A DNA stretch of 64,000 nucleotides from Streptomyces pristinaespiralis (GCF_001278075.1 NZ_CP011340.1:5577501-5641500); one strand, 5' to 3'; positions 45,353 through 54,573 are shown, counted from the first letter of the stretch. A program made the numbers and translations. The notes: a model not told the origin generated them from the letters alone.

Positions 45353-47329
45353 TCAGTCCGCGACATCGACCCCGTAGCCGCGGGCCAGCGCCGCCAGCCC
45401 GTGGTCGTAGCCCTGGCCCACGGCCCGGAAGCGCCACAGCGGCCCGCGGCGGTAGAGCTCGGCGAGCAGCAGCGTCCGCTCCGTGGTGGCGGCGTCGAGG
45501 GCGGCCTGCGCGAGCGGAGCGGCGCTTCCGCCGGGGCCGGTCGTGACCTGGACGGCGCCGACGTCGCCGAACGTCGGCGTGCCGTCGATCGCCGCCGCGA
45601 CGACGACCCGCCTGACCGCCGGCGGCAGCGCTCCGAGATCGGCGGTGACTGTCTGCTCCGTCGGACCGTCGGTCAGCAACCGTACGGCTCCGTCCGGGCT
45701 TTCCGGCGCTCCGTAGAAGACGAAGTGCTCGTCGCAGGTCACCTGGTCGTCCTCGTCGACGAGGAACGCGACCAGGTCGATCTCGCAGGTCGTCTGCTGC
45801 GCCCAGGTGGCGCTGACGCTCCACAGGGACCCGGCCCGGCGGTCCGGCAGGTCGACGACACCTCCCCTCGGCAGCACCTGCGGACCCTGCCGCCGCTCGC
45901 TCCAGTCGGGCACGGGGGCTACGACGGGGGCGTCCAGCCACGCCTCCTCGTACGCCGGGATCAGGAGCGTCGCGATCCGCCGCATCCGGCGGTCGGCCTC
46001 GGCGCCGGCCAGCAGGACGACGTCGGTGACGCCGGAGGAAAGGTTGATCGCAGCGGCGCCTCCGAGCTCGACGACACGGGCACGGGCGGATGCCGCCTCG
46101 GGGTGCGACCCGCCGAGCACCAGCACCCGCCGCCCGCGCAGCGGCCTGGCCGGGGCCGCCTCCCGCGCGGCGGGGACGGGTTCGGTGGGAGCGGGCGCGG
46201 TGGCAGCGGGCTTGCGCGCGGCCGGGACCGCTGGGACGGGCGCGGCGGGGACCGCTGGGACGGGCGCGGCGGGCGTGGATCTGCGCGCGGCGGGTCCCGG
46301 AGCGGCCGACGCGGTCTCGGTCACGGGAGTTGCGGCCACCGGGACGGAGGCCGGGGGAGCGGCGGTCACCAGGACGGCGGTCTCGGGAGCGGCATCGGTC
46401 GACGTCTCGTGCGCCGTGCCCGGCCGAACGTCTTCGAGCAGCCTCAGGAACTCCTGCTCGTCGATGACGGGCACACCCTCGGCGACGGCCCGACGGGCCT
46501 TCGCCGAACCGGAGGACCGGTCGTTCGTGACCAGAACTCCGGTGTGCCGGCTGACGGAGCCCATCACATTGAGCCCGGCGGCCACGGCCCTGGCGACCAG
46601 CTCGGGGCGGGACATTGCCGTCGGGCCCGTGACGGCGATCTTCATGCCCTGCACGAGCGGGCCGCCCATGGCCATCCGCCCCGGATTGCGGTAGGCGCAG
46701 GGCGTCTTGGGCGGGCTCGGAGTGAACCGCGCGTCCTGCCGGGGCGGGCAGGCGACGAACGGCAGTCGCAGGTCCAGCCGCGCCGCCTCCCGGAGGGACG
46801 CGCGCAGCACGCCGGCCAGCACGCGCGTGTCGTCCAAGGCGTCGTGGGCCCGCAGTTGGGGGACGCCGTAGTGGGCGGCCAGCGTCCCGAGCCGTAGATC
46901 CTGCGTCGGCGGATCGACCCGCCGGTTCAGCGCCAGAGTGCACAGCCGCCTGGCGACCGGCAGCGACACGCCGGCGCGGGCGAACTCGTGAGCGAGGAAG
47001 TCGTAGTCGAACTGCGCGTTGTGGGCGACGAGCACCCGCCCCTCGAGCATCTGCGAGATCCGCTGCGCGACCTCCTCGAACGCCGGTGCCCCGTGCAGCC
47101 GTTCGGCCGTCAGCCCGTGGACGTGGACCGGCCCCGGATCACATCCCGGATCCAGCAGCGTGGAGAACTCCCCGGTCTGCGCGCCGTCCGGCCCGACGGT
47201 CACCACGGCGACGGACAGAACCCGGTCCCGCCGCGCGACGAGACCCGAGGTCTCCACGTCGACAAGCGCCCAATCATGGGCGTATGCGGGCAAGTTGGAC
47301 ACATCGAGATCCGCAGCGGCGAGAGTCAT
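45353..47329 (-). CDS. DnaQ-like exonuclease - BRCT - BRCT - TerD fusion
   Basis: The 658-residue protein has four domains. Residues 15-190 are a DEDDh exonuclease: DVETSG (Asp24, Glu26), LVAHNAQFDYDFL and RAHDALDDTRVLAG. Residues about 225-300 are BRCT-like (MKIAVTGPTAMSRPELV). A Pro/Ala-rich linker with 24-bp DNA repeats follows. Residues about 400-470 are a second BRCT-like unit (GRRVLVLGGSHPEAASARAR). Residues about 490-658 are TerD-like (LPRGGVVDLP, CEIDLVAFLVDEDDQVTCDE, FVFYGAPESPDGAVRLL), a Ca2+-binding tellurite/stress-resistance fold. It likely links DNA processing to the Ter stress network. Confidence 0.88.
   Translation of the reverse strand: MTLAAADLDVSNLPAYAHDWALVDVETSGLVARRDRVLSVAVVTVGPDGAQTGEFSTLLDPGCDPGPVHVHGLTAERLHGAPAFEEVAQRISQMLEGRVLVAHNAQFDYDFLAHEFARAGVSLPVARRLCTLALNRRVDPPTQDLRLGTLAAHYGVPQLRAHDALDDTRVLAGVLRASLREAARLDLRLPFVACPPRQDARFTPSPPKTPCAYRNPGRMAMGGPLVQGMKIAVTGPTAMSRPELVARAVAAGLNVMGSVSRHTGVLVTNDRSSGSAKARRAVAEGVPVIDEQEFLRLLEDVRPGTAHETSTDAAPETAVLVTAAPPASVPVAATPVTETASAAPGPAARRSTPAAPVPAVPAAPVPAVPAARKPAATAPAPTEPVPAAREAAPARPLRGRRVLVLGGSHPEAASARARVVELGGAAAINLSSGVTDVVLLAGAEADRRMRRIATLLIPAYEEAWLDAPVVAPVPDWSERRQGPQVLPRGGVVDLPDRRAGSLWSVSATWAQQTTCEIDLVAFLVDEDDQVTCDEHFVFYGAPESPDGAVRLLTDGPTEQTVTADLGALPPAVRRVVVAAAIDGTPTFGDVGAVQVTTGPGGSAAPLAQAALDAATTERTLLLAELYRRGPLWRFRAVGQGYDHGLAALARGYGVDVAD
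46224..46271 (-). repeat. 24-bp tandem duplication in linker
   Basis: GGGACCGCTGGGACGGGCGC plus GGCG (24 bp) occurs twice exactly (46224-46247, 46248-46271), encoding AAPVPAVP-type units in the Pro/Ala linker of the exonuclease-TerD fusion. Confidence 0.85.
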
Positions 47330-47775
47330 GGCGGAAGGATGGTCCGGTCTTCACAAATTCTTCAAGCCGGATGGTGGTTTCTCCCGTTATGCGGGGCGTG
47401 CGGATGCCATGCTCCGAAATCTCCGACCCGCGTGCGCCCCGGCCGGCCGCGCCACGGTGCCTGTCCGGTGGCAGGGCCGGCCCCCATGGGTGATGGTGGT
47501 GGAGGTGCGCTCCTCCAGGCGTCGCGGCGCCGAGGACTCGGTATCGGGCGAGTGCCGCGGGCCGGACAGCGTTCACGGGCCCGCCGTGTTCGGCGCCGGC
47601 CCTCGTATCCCACAGCTCTGGAATGACTGTTCGCGTCGGCGGGACTTCGCGGCGTTGCCACGAACGACACGGCGACCCGACCTGCGCCACCGGGTGCGTG
47701 GCCACCGCCGATTCGAGCCGGTGGGTCGAGGCTCGCGTCGTCACCGTCAGCACCCTTCCGATCGGAGGCCCCTGC
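47330..47775. other. Gene-free interval
   Basis: These 446 nt hold the promoters of the divergent fusion gene and the small secreted protein. No frame has convincing coding character. The stretch 47340-47400 is less GC-rich (TTCACAAATTCTTCAAGC), so it is the likely promoter of the fusion gene. Confidence 0.5.
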
Positions 47776-48057
47776 ATGAACTCTCTACGCCTGTTCGTCG
47801 GCGCGGCCGCTGCCGCGTTGGCCTTCGCTCTCCCCTCAGCGGCTCACGCGGCGCCCGCCGTTGCGCCGAGTCAATGCGAGAAGGCGAGAGCGGTCGCCGA
47901 GATGTCGGAGAGGGACTATCAGGACACGGTGAGGTGGTACAAGGACGTCATCGCCCAGGGCGGGCACCCGGGCACCATCGGAGAGCACGCGGTGGCCGAC
48001 GCCAGGGCCGATCGTGACAGGGCCGCGTCCCAGGCGCAGCGAATCTGCGGCCCGTGA
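47776..48057 (+). CDS. Small secreted helical protein
   Basis: The 93-residue protein has a signal peptide (MNSLRLFVGAAAAALAFALP, cleavage after AHA, about 25) and a mature part of about 68 residues with two cysteines (SQCEKARAVAE, RICGP-end), likely a helical hairpin closed by a disulfide. I do not recognise a family. ATG at 47776 follows GGAGG. A terminator follows. Confidence 0.8.
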   Translation: MNSLRLFVGAAAAALAFALPSAAHAAPAVAPSQCEKARAVAEMSERDYQDTVRWYKDVIAQGGHPGTIGEHAVADARADRDRAASQAQRICGP

Positions 48058-48075
48058 GCCCTGGTGTTTCTGATC

Positions 48076-48107
48076 AGCCGCGGAAGGCCGACAGGCCCTC
48101 CGCGGCT
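48076..48107 (+). terminator. Terminator after small secreted protein
   Basis: Outer stem AGCCGCGGA (48076-48084) pairs with 48099-48107; after one mismatch, GGCC/GGCC extends it, with loop GACA. Confidence 0.7.
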
Positions 48108-48173
48108 CACGAGAGGCGGGCCCGGCGCTTACGTGTCCGCTACGCCCGCCCCGCTACGCTGCCGCTGACCAGC

Positions 48174-48201
48174 AAAAAGGCCCTCCGGGTCGGAGGGCCT
48201 T
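48174..48201 (-). terminator. Rho-independent terminator of tRNA-Arg
   Basis: Read on the minus strand, an 11-bp stem (AAGGCCCTCCG) with loop ACC is followed by TTTTT. It lies 20 nt past the tRNA 3' end and is one of the few classical U-tract terminators here. Confidence 0.88.
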
Positions 48202-48220
48202 GTGTTTGGTGCGCTGTGAG

Positions 48221-48293
48221 CGCCCCCGGCAGGACTCGAACCTGCGGCCAAGCGCTTAGAAGGCGCCTGCTCTATCCACTGAGCTACGGGGGC
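48221..48293 (-). tRNA. tRNA-Arg (anticodon TCT)
   Basis: The minus strand folds into a complete cloverleaf: acceptor GCCCCCG/CGGGGGC, D-arm GCTCAGTGGATAGAGC, anticodon loop CTTCTAA with TCT in position 34-36, and T-arm GCAGGTTCGAGTCCTGC. It reads AGA codons, rare in this genome. CCA is not encoded. No integrase or duplicated 3' end is seen next to it. Confidence 0.97.
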
Positions 48294-48599
48294 CGGTGAT
48301 GGCCTCGGTGGCCTGGAGCCCCCCTCGGGTGGTCCGTGACCTTGCCGGGCTCAAGGATAGGGCTCCGATCCCCTTGGCCCGGTTGCTTCGCCTGCGTGGC
48401 ACGATGTGGAGGTTCGGTGAAGCGAACCGATAATCGCAGGCAGGTGCGATTCGTGCACCGCTTTTTGCGTCTCGCGTCCCGGGTGTTGTGCACTCGTTAT
48501 GCCTGCGTCCCACTCGTCCCATGTGTCCCATCTGTCTGATCGGCGCGCAGAGATCGTCATACGCTTCAAAAAGTCACCAAAATTGGGCATTCTTCGCAT
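48294..48599. other. Interval between tRNA-Arg and dynB with tandem hairpins
   Basis: It holds the tRNA promoter and the dynB leader. On the plus strand two small hairpins (GGTTCG/CGAACC 48411-48428 and AATCGCA/TGCGATT 48432-48451) are followed by TTTTT at 48462-48466, like the end of a small transcript or an attenuator. The dynB start lacks a good ribosome site. Confidence 0.45.
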
Positions 48600-50252
48600 G
48601 TGGTGACCTTGGATGCACGGCCTCAGCTGATCGACGCACTTTCCGCCCTGCGCGACCGTGTCGCCGCCGTGCGTCTTCCACTTCCCCTCGCGGGCGCGCC
48701 CCGGGCCCGGCAGACGCGGTCCGAGCTGCTCGCCCAGCTCGACGACTATCTGGTGCCCCGTCTCAAAGATCCCGAAGCCCCCCTGCTCGCCGTGATCGGC
48801 GGGTCCACGGGCGCCGGGAAGTCCACCCTCGTCAACTCCCTTGTCGGACGACGGGTCAGCGAGGCGGGGGTGCTGCGGCCGACGACCCGTACGCCCGTGC
48901 TGGTGTGCCACCCCGACGACCATCACTGGTTCGCGGGAATGCGGGTGCTGCCGGAGCTCACGAGGGTCTGGATGCCCCCGCAGGAGGACGGCGAGGAGGA
49001 GCACCTGCTGCCCGCCAGGGCAGGCGGCCGTACCGCCGGCGGCCGTAACGGCGGCGGGCGGGCAGCGGAGGAGAAGGCGCTGCGGATCGAGACGGCCTCC
49101 CTGCTGCCCCGCGGCCTGGCCCTGCTCGACGCGCCCGACATCGACTCGCTGGTCGTCGAGAACCGGCTGCTGGCCGGGGAGTTGCTCTGTGCCGCCGATG
49201 TGTGGGTGATGGTGACGACGGCCTCCCGCTACGCCGACGCCGTCCCGTGGCACCTGCTGCGCACCGCCAAGGAGTACAACGCCACGCTGGTGACCGTGCT
49301 CGACCGGGTGCCGCACCAGGTGGTCGAGGAGGTGTCGCGCCAGTACGCGGCGCTGCTCACGAAGGCGGGCCTCGGCGACGTCCCCCGGTTCACGATCCCG
49401 GAGCTGCCCGAGTCGGCCGGCGGCGCGAACGGACTGCTGCCCAACACGGCCGTCGCCGGACTGTTCTCCTGGCTCGCCCACCGGGCCCAGGACCCGGCGG
49501 CGCGCCAGCAGGCCCTCAGCCGTACGGCAGGGGGCGTGATCGATTCGCTCAACATGCGGATGCCGGAGCTGGCGAGCGCGGTCGCGGCCCAGTACGCGGC
49601 GGCCGTACGGCTGACGAGCGCGGTCGAAGAGGCGTACGAGGCGGAGCGCGACCGGGTGCGCAGGCAGCTGCGGGCAGGCGCCGTACTGGCCGGCGACGCA
49701 CGCACGCGCTGGCGCGGCTATCCGCGCGACAGCTCGGCCGCCGAGCTGCTGGACTCGCTCGTTGCCAGCCTGTCCGCGCTGCTGCAGTGCGCTGTCGCGG
49801 CCGCCGACGAACAGGTCGAGAACGCCTGGCGGCGTGAGCCCGCGGCCGCCGGGGTCGTCCGCAGCGGCCGGCGCGACCTGGAGGCCGGAGAGCGGATCGG
49901 GATGGCCGTGCGGCGCTGGCGGCGGGTCCTCGAGGAGCTGGCCGAGGAAGAGGTGCGGGGGATGGAACGCAACGCCGCGCCCGATCCCGAGACGGTGGCC
50001 GCACTGCTCGCGACCTCGCTGCTGGGCGGGCGGCGGGCGCGCGGCGCGGGCGAGCGGCTCGCCGAGCGGATCGGCGCACAGAGCGCGCTGCGGCTGCGCG
50101 ACAAGGGCGGCGAGCTGGCGACGACGTACATCGACGACGTACTGAACAGCGAGCGGGAGCGGCGGCTGGCGCCCCTCGACGTGCTCGAGGTGAGCCCGGA
50201 GCCCCAGGCGGAGCTCATCGCCGCGCTGTCCCTACTGCAGAAGGAGAGGTGA
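48600..50252 (+). CDS. dynB: Dynamin-like GTPase, DynB-type
   Basis: The 550-residue protein has a dynamin-like GTPase head with P-loop GGSTGAGKS (67-75), switch-1 threonines in [11 protein letters not shown]3-like DAPDIDS and VTVLDRV for base binding. Long helical regions follow, without clear membrane helices. From memory, Streptomyces encodes such a pair (DynA/DynB) that stabilises FtsZ rings during sporulation septation; the order here, shorter protein first, fits. GTG at 48600 or 48603 is the start. Its stop is 6 nt from the next gene. Confidence 0.85.
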   Translation: MVTLDARPQLIDALSALRDRVAAVRLPLPLAGAPRARQTRSELLAQLDDYLVPRLKDPEAPLLAVIGGSTGAGKSTLVNSLVGRRVSEAGVLRPTTRTPVLVCHPDDHHWFAGMRVLPELTRVWMPPQEDGEEEHLLPARAGGRTAGGRNGGGRAAEEKALRIETASLLPRGLALLDAPDIDSLVVENRLLAGELLCAADVWVMVTTASRYADAVPWHLLRTAKEYNATLVTVLDRVPHQVVEEVSRQYAALLTKAGLGDVPRFTIPELPESAGGANGLLPNTAVAGLFSWLAHRAQDPAARQQALSRTAGGVIDSLNMRMPELASAVAAQYAAAVRLTSAVEEAYEAERDRVRRQLRAGAVLAGDARTRWRGYPRDSSAAELLDSLVASLSALLQCAVAAADEQVENAWRREPAAAGVVRSGRRDLEAGERIGMAVRRWRRVLEELAEEEVRGMERNAAPDPETVAALLATSLLGGRRARGAGERLAERIGAQSALRLRDKGGELATTYIDDVLNSERERRLAPLDVLEVSPEPQAELIAALSLLQKER

Positions 50253-50258
50253 CCGCGG

Positions 50259-52073
50259 GTGACCGCCATCACCGACGACGAGAACGAGACCGGTGGCCGC
50301 TGGGACGACGGCCTGATCGCCCGCCGGGTCGGTCAGCGGAACGAGGACGGTACGCGGAACGAGGACGGCACGGGGGAGGTGGGGGCGGAGGGCGAAGGGG
50401 ACCACATCGGCGACGAGCAGCTGCCCGTCGGAGGCACCTACGGCGGCCCCCTGCGGGACCGGCTCAGCGCCCTGCGCGAACTGCTCGGGCTCTCCCAGAC
50501 CCGACTGGACGGGAAGACCCTCGCGGAGGCCGGCCGGGTCCTCGACGAGGCCGCCGCGCGCCAGCGGCTCTCCTCGCGCCACACCGTCGTGGCCATCGCC
50601 GGCGCGACGGGCAGCGGCAAGTCCACGCTGTTCAACGCGCTGGCGGGGGTGCGCATCGCGGAGACCGGGCTGCGCAGGCCCACCACGTCCGCGCCCATCG
50701 CCTGCACCTGGTCGGAGGGGGCGGCGGGGCTCCTCGACCGGCTCGCCATCCCCGGGAGGCTGCGGCGCAAGCCCCTCGCCGGCGGTGACGGCGACGACCA
50801 GCTGCAAGGGCTGGTGCTGGTGGACCTCCCCGACCACGACTCGGCCGTCGTACGGCACCGGGAGCAGGTGGACCGGATCCTGGCGCTGGTCGACGCGGTG
50901 ATCTGGGTCGTGGACCCGGAGAAGTACGCCGACGCGGCGCTCCACGAGCGCTATCTGCGGCCACTGGCCGGTCATGCCGAGATCACCTTCGTCGTTCTCA
51001 ACCAGATCGACAGGCTGCCCGGCGAGGCCGCCGACCAGGTCCTGGACGATCTGCGCCGACTGCTCGACGAGGACGGCATGGCGGTGGGGGAGCACGGCGA
51101 ACCGGGCGCGACCGTCCTCGCGGTCTCCGCCCTGACGGGCGAGGGGGTGGGCGAACTGCGCGAGATGGTCGGCGCGTTCGTGCAGGAGCGCAGCGCGGCG
51201 GCGCGCAGGCTGTCGGCCGATGTCGACGCGGCGGCGGCGAAGCTGCGGCCCGTCTACGTCGCCGACGGCCGAACCGGCCTGGACGAGCGGGCCCGGGAGG
51301 ACTTCTCGGCACGGCTCGCGGAGGCGATCGGCGCGACGGCGGCGGGTGAGGCCGCGGAGCGCGAGTGGCGCAGGAACGCGGGGCGCGCGTGCGGGACGCC
51401 GTGGCTGCGGCTGTGGCGCTGGTACGAGCGCAAGCGGATGCCCGGGGCGGCGGCCGTGGAGCCGGAGGTTCCCGTCGAGGAGGAGCCGACCGCACGGCAG
51501 CGGGTCGAGCAGGCGGTCCGCACGGTCGCCGACGAGGCCGCGCGCGGGCTGCCCGCCCCATGGGGCCAGGCGGTGCGCGAAGCGGCCGTGAGGGGCGCGC
51601 AGGGGCTTCCGGAGGCACTGGACGAGCTGGCGGCGCGTGAGGCGGCGGAGAGCAAGGGACGGCCCCTTCGCCCCGCATGGTGGCCGGCCGCGGTGCTCGC
51701 GCAGGCGTCGATGACGCTGCTGCAGATCTTCGGCGGGCTGTGGCTCGTGGGCCAGATCGTGGGCGTGCTGGAGCCGGGGCTCATTCCGCCGGTGCTGGTG
51801 ATGCTCGCCGGCATCGTGGGCGGGCCACTGGTCGAGTGGGCGTGCGCGGCCGCGACGAAGGGCCCGGCGCGGCGGTACGGGCAGGACGCACGGCGCCGCC
51901 TCCAGGAGGCGGCGGCCGCCTGCGGGCGCGCGAAGGTGCTCGATCCGGTGTCGGCCGAGCTGATGCGGTACCGGGAGGTGCGGGAGCAGTACGCGACGGT
52001 CTCGGGGTCGGCGAGGCCCGCCTCGTCCGGGCCGGGCGCGCTGCGGGGACGGGTGCGTTCCCGGATCGGGTGA
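50259..52073 (+). CDS. dynA: Dynamin-like GTPase, DynA-type, membrane-anchored
   Basis: The 604-residue protein has P-loop GATGSGKS (115-122), switch-1 RRPTTSAPIA, G3 DLPDHDS and G4-like LNQID. Two membrane helices (about 478-530: ASMTLLQIFGGLWLVG and IPPVLVMLAGIVGG) anchor it. The N-terminal 60 residues are disordered, with the hexapeptide RNEDGT duplicated. GTG at 50259 follows AAGGAGAGG, in a coupled pair with dynB. It probably forms a membrane-remodelling complex with DynB at the division site. Confidence 0.87.
   Translation: MTAITDDENETGGRWDDGLIARRVGQRNEDGTRNEDGTGEVGAEGEGDHIGDEQLPVGGTYGGPLRDRLSALRELLGLSQTRLDGKTLAEAGRVLDEAAARQRLSSRHTVVAIAGATGSGKSTLFNALAGVRIAETGLRRPTTSAPIACTWSEGAAGLLDRLAIPGRLRRKPLAGGDGDDQLQGLVLVDLPDHDSAVVRHREQVDRILALVDAVIWVVDPEKYADAALHERYLRPLAGHAEITFVVLNQIDRLPGEAADQVLDDLRRLLDEDGMAVGEHGEPGATVLAVSALTGEGVGELREMVGAFVQERSAAARRLSADVDAAAAKLRPVYVADGRTGLDERAREDFSARLAEAIGATAAGEAAEREWRRNAGRACGTPWLRLWRWYERKRMPGAAAVEPEVPVEEEPTARQRVEQAVRTVADEAARGLPAPWGQAVREAAVRGAQGLPEALDELAAREAAESKGRPLRPAWWPAAVLAQASMTLLQIFGGLWLVGQIVGVLEPGLIPPVLVMLAGIVGGPLVEWACAAATKGPARRYGQDARRRLQEAAAACGRAKVLDPVSAELMRYREVREQYATVSGSARPASSGPGALRGRVRSRIG
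50337..50372 (+). repeat. 18-bp tandem duplication in dynA
   Basis: CGGAACGAGGACGGTACG (50337-50354) is repeated with one change (50355-50372), encoding RNEDGT twice in the disordered N-terminus. Confidence 0.9.
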
Positions 52074-52341
52074 CGGACCGGGGCTTACGGTGCCGCGCCG
52101 GGCGAGGCCCCGTCCGGGGCCCGCGGTGCCGGGCCCAGCGCGGTGCCGGGCGTTCCCCGATCGGATGACGGACCGGGACCCGCGAGGCCCGGTCCGGGTG
52201 CGGGGTTTCCTGATCGGGTGACGGAGTTGTCCACAAGGGGGCGCCCGTCCACAGGCGTCGGCGGGATCTTTCCGTCCGGTCCAGCATGGAGACCGGTCCA
52301 CAGCGATCGGGCAAATGCAACCGGACGGGGAGGTGACCGTC

Positions 52342-52806
52342 ATGAACGACACCATGGTGACGGTGGTGGGGAATGTCGCCACGAATGTGGAGTACCGGGA
52401 AACGGCCACGGGCGGGATGGCGCGATTCCGTTTCGCCGTTCCCTCGCGGCGCTGGGATCGCCGGGCCGGTAACTGGACGGACGGGCCGACAAGCTTCTAC
52501 ACCGTCTTCGCCTGGCGTTCGCTCGCGCAGAATCTGGCCGGTTCCGTTTCGGTGGGGGAACCGCTTCTCGTGCACGGCCGGCTGAAGGTGCGTGAGGAGG
52601 AGAGCGACGGCCGGCGGCGGACGTTCGTGGACATCGACGCGCTGGCGGTGGGACACGACCTGACCCGCGGTACCTCGGCGTTCCGGCGGGTGGTCAAGAG
52701 CCGGGATCTTGACGAGCGGTCCGCGGCGGCCGTGGGGGCGCCGCCGCCACGGGCGGGCGCGGGGGAGGCCGTGGAGACGGGAGTGCCCGTTGTCGCCGTC
52801 CCCTGA
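52342..52806 (+). CDS. ssbB: Single-stranded DNA-binding protein, SsbB-type without acidic tail
   Basis: The 154-residue protein has an OB fold (MVTVVGNVATNVEYRE, MARFRFAVPSRRWD, WRSLAQNLAGSVSVGEPLLV, RTFVDIDALAVGHDL; residues 1-115). It ends TGVPVVAVP and lacks the acidic DDDIPF-type tail that recruits partners. In S. coelicolor a tail-less SsbB is known, from memory, to act in chromosome segregation during sporulation, and lies near dynamin genes. ATG at 52342 follows GGGGAGG. Confidence 0.92.
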   Translation: MNDTMVTVVGNVATNVEYRETATGGMARFRFAVPSRRWDRRAGNWTDGPTSFYTVFAWRSLAQNLAGSVSVGEPLLVHGRLKVREEESDGRRRTFVDIDALAVGHDLTRGTSAFRRVVKSRDLDERSAAAVGAPPPRAGAGEAVETGVPVVAVP

Positions 52807-53073
52807 CGGGAGTTGAGGAAAGACGGTTTCATCGCACCGGCAGGGCGGGTGGGCGGAAAAGGGCGATCAGGGGGTGAACTCGCCGACGGTGGTAACGATT
52901 TCGAGTCGGAATGGTTATCTGACGGCATGACCGGGCATCGCGCTGCGCGCCGTCCATAGGATTCCCGGGTACTCACGGGGCACTTGAGTCTGCTGGCGAG
53001 ACACTCCCCCCACGCGTCGCACGCCTCTCGCGCGTCGCACGCGAAAAGGTCTCGCCCGGAGGGGAATTCTGCT

Positions 53074-54495
53074 GTGTTTGCTGTGTTCTCTACGTCTGCC
53101 GTACGCAGGCGGCGCGCCGCTCGCCGTCTGGCCGCCGCGGCGGTGGTGTCCGGCCTGATGGCCGCCGGATCCATCGCCGGCGCCGGCACGGCGGCCGCCG
53201 ACGATGCCGTCCAGCATCAGGGCGGTGCGGTCGCCACGCTCGACGGGCTGCAGACGTACGACCAGGCGGTGCTGCACACCAACGGCAAGGACCAGGAGAT
53301 CCTCGCGGGTCTCTTCGAGATGACGGTCGACGGCGGCGGACAGCTGCAGACGTACTGCATCGACATCCACAACCCGACCCAGGACCAGGCCAAGTACCTG
53401 GAGACCCCCTGGAACCAGACCTCGCTCGGCGCCAACGAGAACGCAGGCAAGATCCGCTGGATCCTGCAGCACTCGTTCCCCCAGGTCAACGACCTGGCGG
53501 CGCTGGCCGACAGCGCCGGACTCGACGGGCAGCTGACGGACAGGACCGCCGCCGCCGGCACCCAGGTCGCCATCTGGCGGTTCTCGGACGGCGCGGACGT
53601 CACGGCGGCCGACCCGCAGGCGGAGAAGCTCGCCGACTGGCTTCAGGAGTCCGCGGCGAACGTCGAGGAGCCCAAGGCCTCGCTGAGCCTCGAGCCGAAC
53701 GCGGTCTCCGGCAAGCCGGGCAGCCGGCTCGGCCCGGTGACGGTGCGCACCGACGCCGGCCAGGTCGCCGTGGCGGCCCCGGCCGACGCGGCCTCCAGCG
53801 GCATCAAGATCACCGACGAGGCCGGTAAGCCGGTGACCTCCGCCGTCGACGGCAGCAAGCTGTTCTTCGACGTCCCCGAGGACGCCGCGGACGGCACGGC
53901 CACGCTGAGCGTCCAGGCGAGCATGTCGGTGCCGGTGGGACGGGCCTTCGCCAGCGCCACCAAGAGCCAGACGCAGATCCTGGCGGGATCCAGCCGGTCC
54001 ACCGTCTCGGCGCAGGCCGCCGCGACCTGGGCGAAGGCGGGGGCGATCCCGTCCCTGTCGGCGAAGAAGAACTGCGCCAAGGGGGGCGTGGACATCACGG
54101 CCGGCAACAAGGGTGACGCCCCGTTCACCTTCTCGCTGGCCGGCTTCGAGCACACGATCAAGGCCGGGGAGTCCCGGACGGTGACGGTGCCGGTGGGCGA
54201 GGACCAGGCCTACGACTTCACGATCACCGGGCCCGGCGGGTTCGAGAAGAACTTCAAGGGCGTGCTCGACTGCAAGACCGCGAGCGCCCCTGCCCAGCCC
54301 GGCACCGAGACCCCGTCGTCCCAGCCCAGCCCCGCGTCGGCGGGCGGCACCTCCGCGGGACTCGAGGGCGGCCTCGCCGCGACGGGCGGCTCCAGCGCCA
54401 CGCCGATGATCGCGGGTATCGCGATCGTGCTGGTGCTCGCCGGCGGCGGCGCGGTCTTCTTCCTCCGTAAGAAGAAGTCGGCCGGCGCGGAGTGA
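53074..54495 (+). CDS. Thioester (TQXA) domain, LAxTG-anchored surface protein
   Basis: The 473-residue precursor has a signal peptide (RRRRAARRLAAAAVVSGLMA, cleavage near AAA-D), a thioester domain with Cys95 in QTYCIDIHN and Gln164 in AAGTQVAIWRF, which can form an internal Cys-Gln thioester, then Ig-like stretches and a Ser/Pro region. The C-terminus has sorting signal LAATGG, a hydrophobic helix and RKKKSAGAE, a substrate for sortase E. GTG at 53074 is chosen for GGAGGGG at proper distance. It may attach covalently to a surface. Confidence 0.9.
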   Translation: MFAVFSTSAVRRRRAARRLAAAAVVSGLMAAGSIAGAGTAAADDAVQHQGGAVATLDGLQTYDQAVLHTNGKDQEILAGLFEMTVDGGGQLQTYCIDIHNPTQDQAKYLETPWNQTSLGANENAGKIRWILQHSFPQVNDLAALADSAGLDGQLTDRTAAAGTQVAIWRFSDGADVTAADPQAEKLADWLQESAANVEEPKASLSLEPNAVSGKPGSRLGPVTVRTDAGQVAVAAPADAASSGIKITDEAGKPVTSAVDGSKLFFDVPEDAADGTATLSVQASMSVPVGRAFASATKSQTQILAGSSRSTVSAQAAATWAKAGAIPSLSAKKNCAKGGVDITAGNKGDAPFTFSLAGFEHTIKAGESRTVTVPVGEDQAYDFTITGPGGFEKNFKGVLDCKTASAPAQPGTETPSSQPSPASAGGTSAGLEGGLAATGGSSATPMIAGIAIVLVLAGGGAVFFLRKKKSAGAE

Positions 54496-54537
54496 CCGGA
54501 TCGCCGCGGCCCGTGACACGGCGCGGGGGAAACTGAG

Positions 54538-54573
54538 GGAGGGGCCCGGCACGGGGACGTGCCGGGCCCCTCC
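54538..54573 (+). terminator. Terminator after sortase substrate gene
   Basis: A 16-bp perfect stem (54538-54553 with 54558-54573, GGAGGGGCCCGGCACG) with loop GGGA, 42 nt past the stop. Confidence 0.85.

Noticed and set aside
47330..47775. Small open frames in the gap before the secreted protein
   Set aside because: None has GC3 bias, a ribosome site or recognisable content.
48221..48293. tRNA-Arg as an integration site for a mobile element
   Set aside because: There is no integrase, excisionase partner or duplicated tRNA 3' end nearby; flanking genes look like core chromosome.
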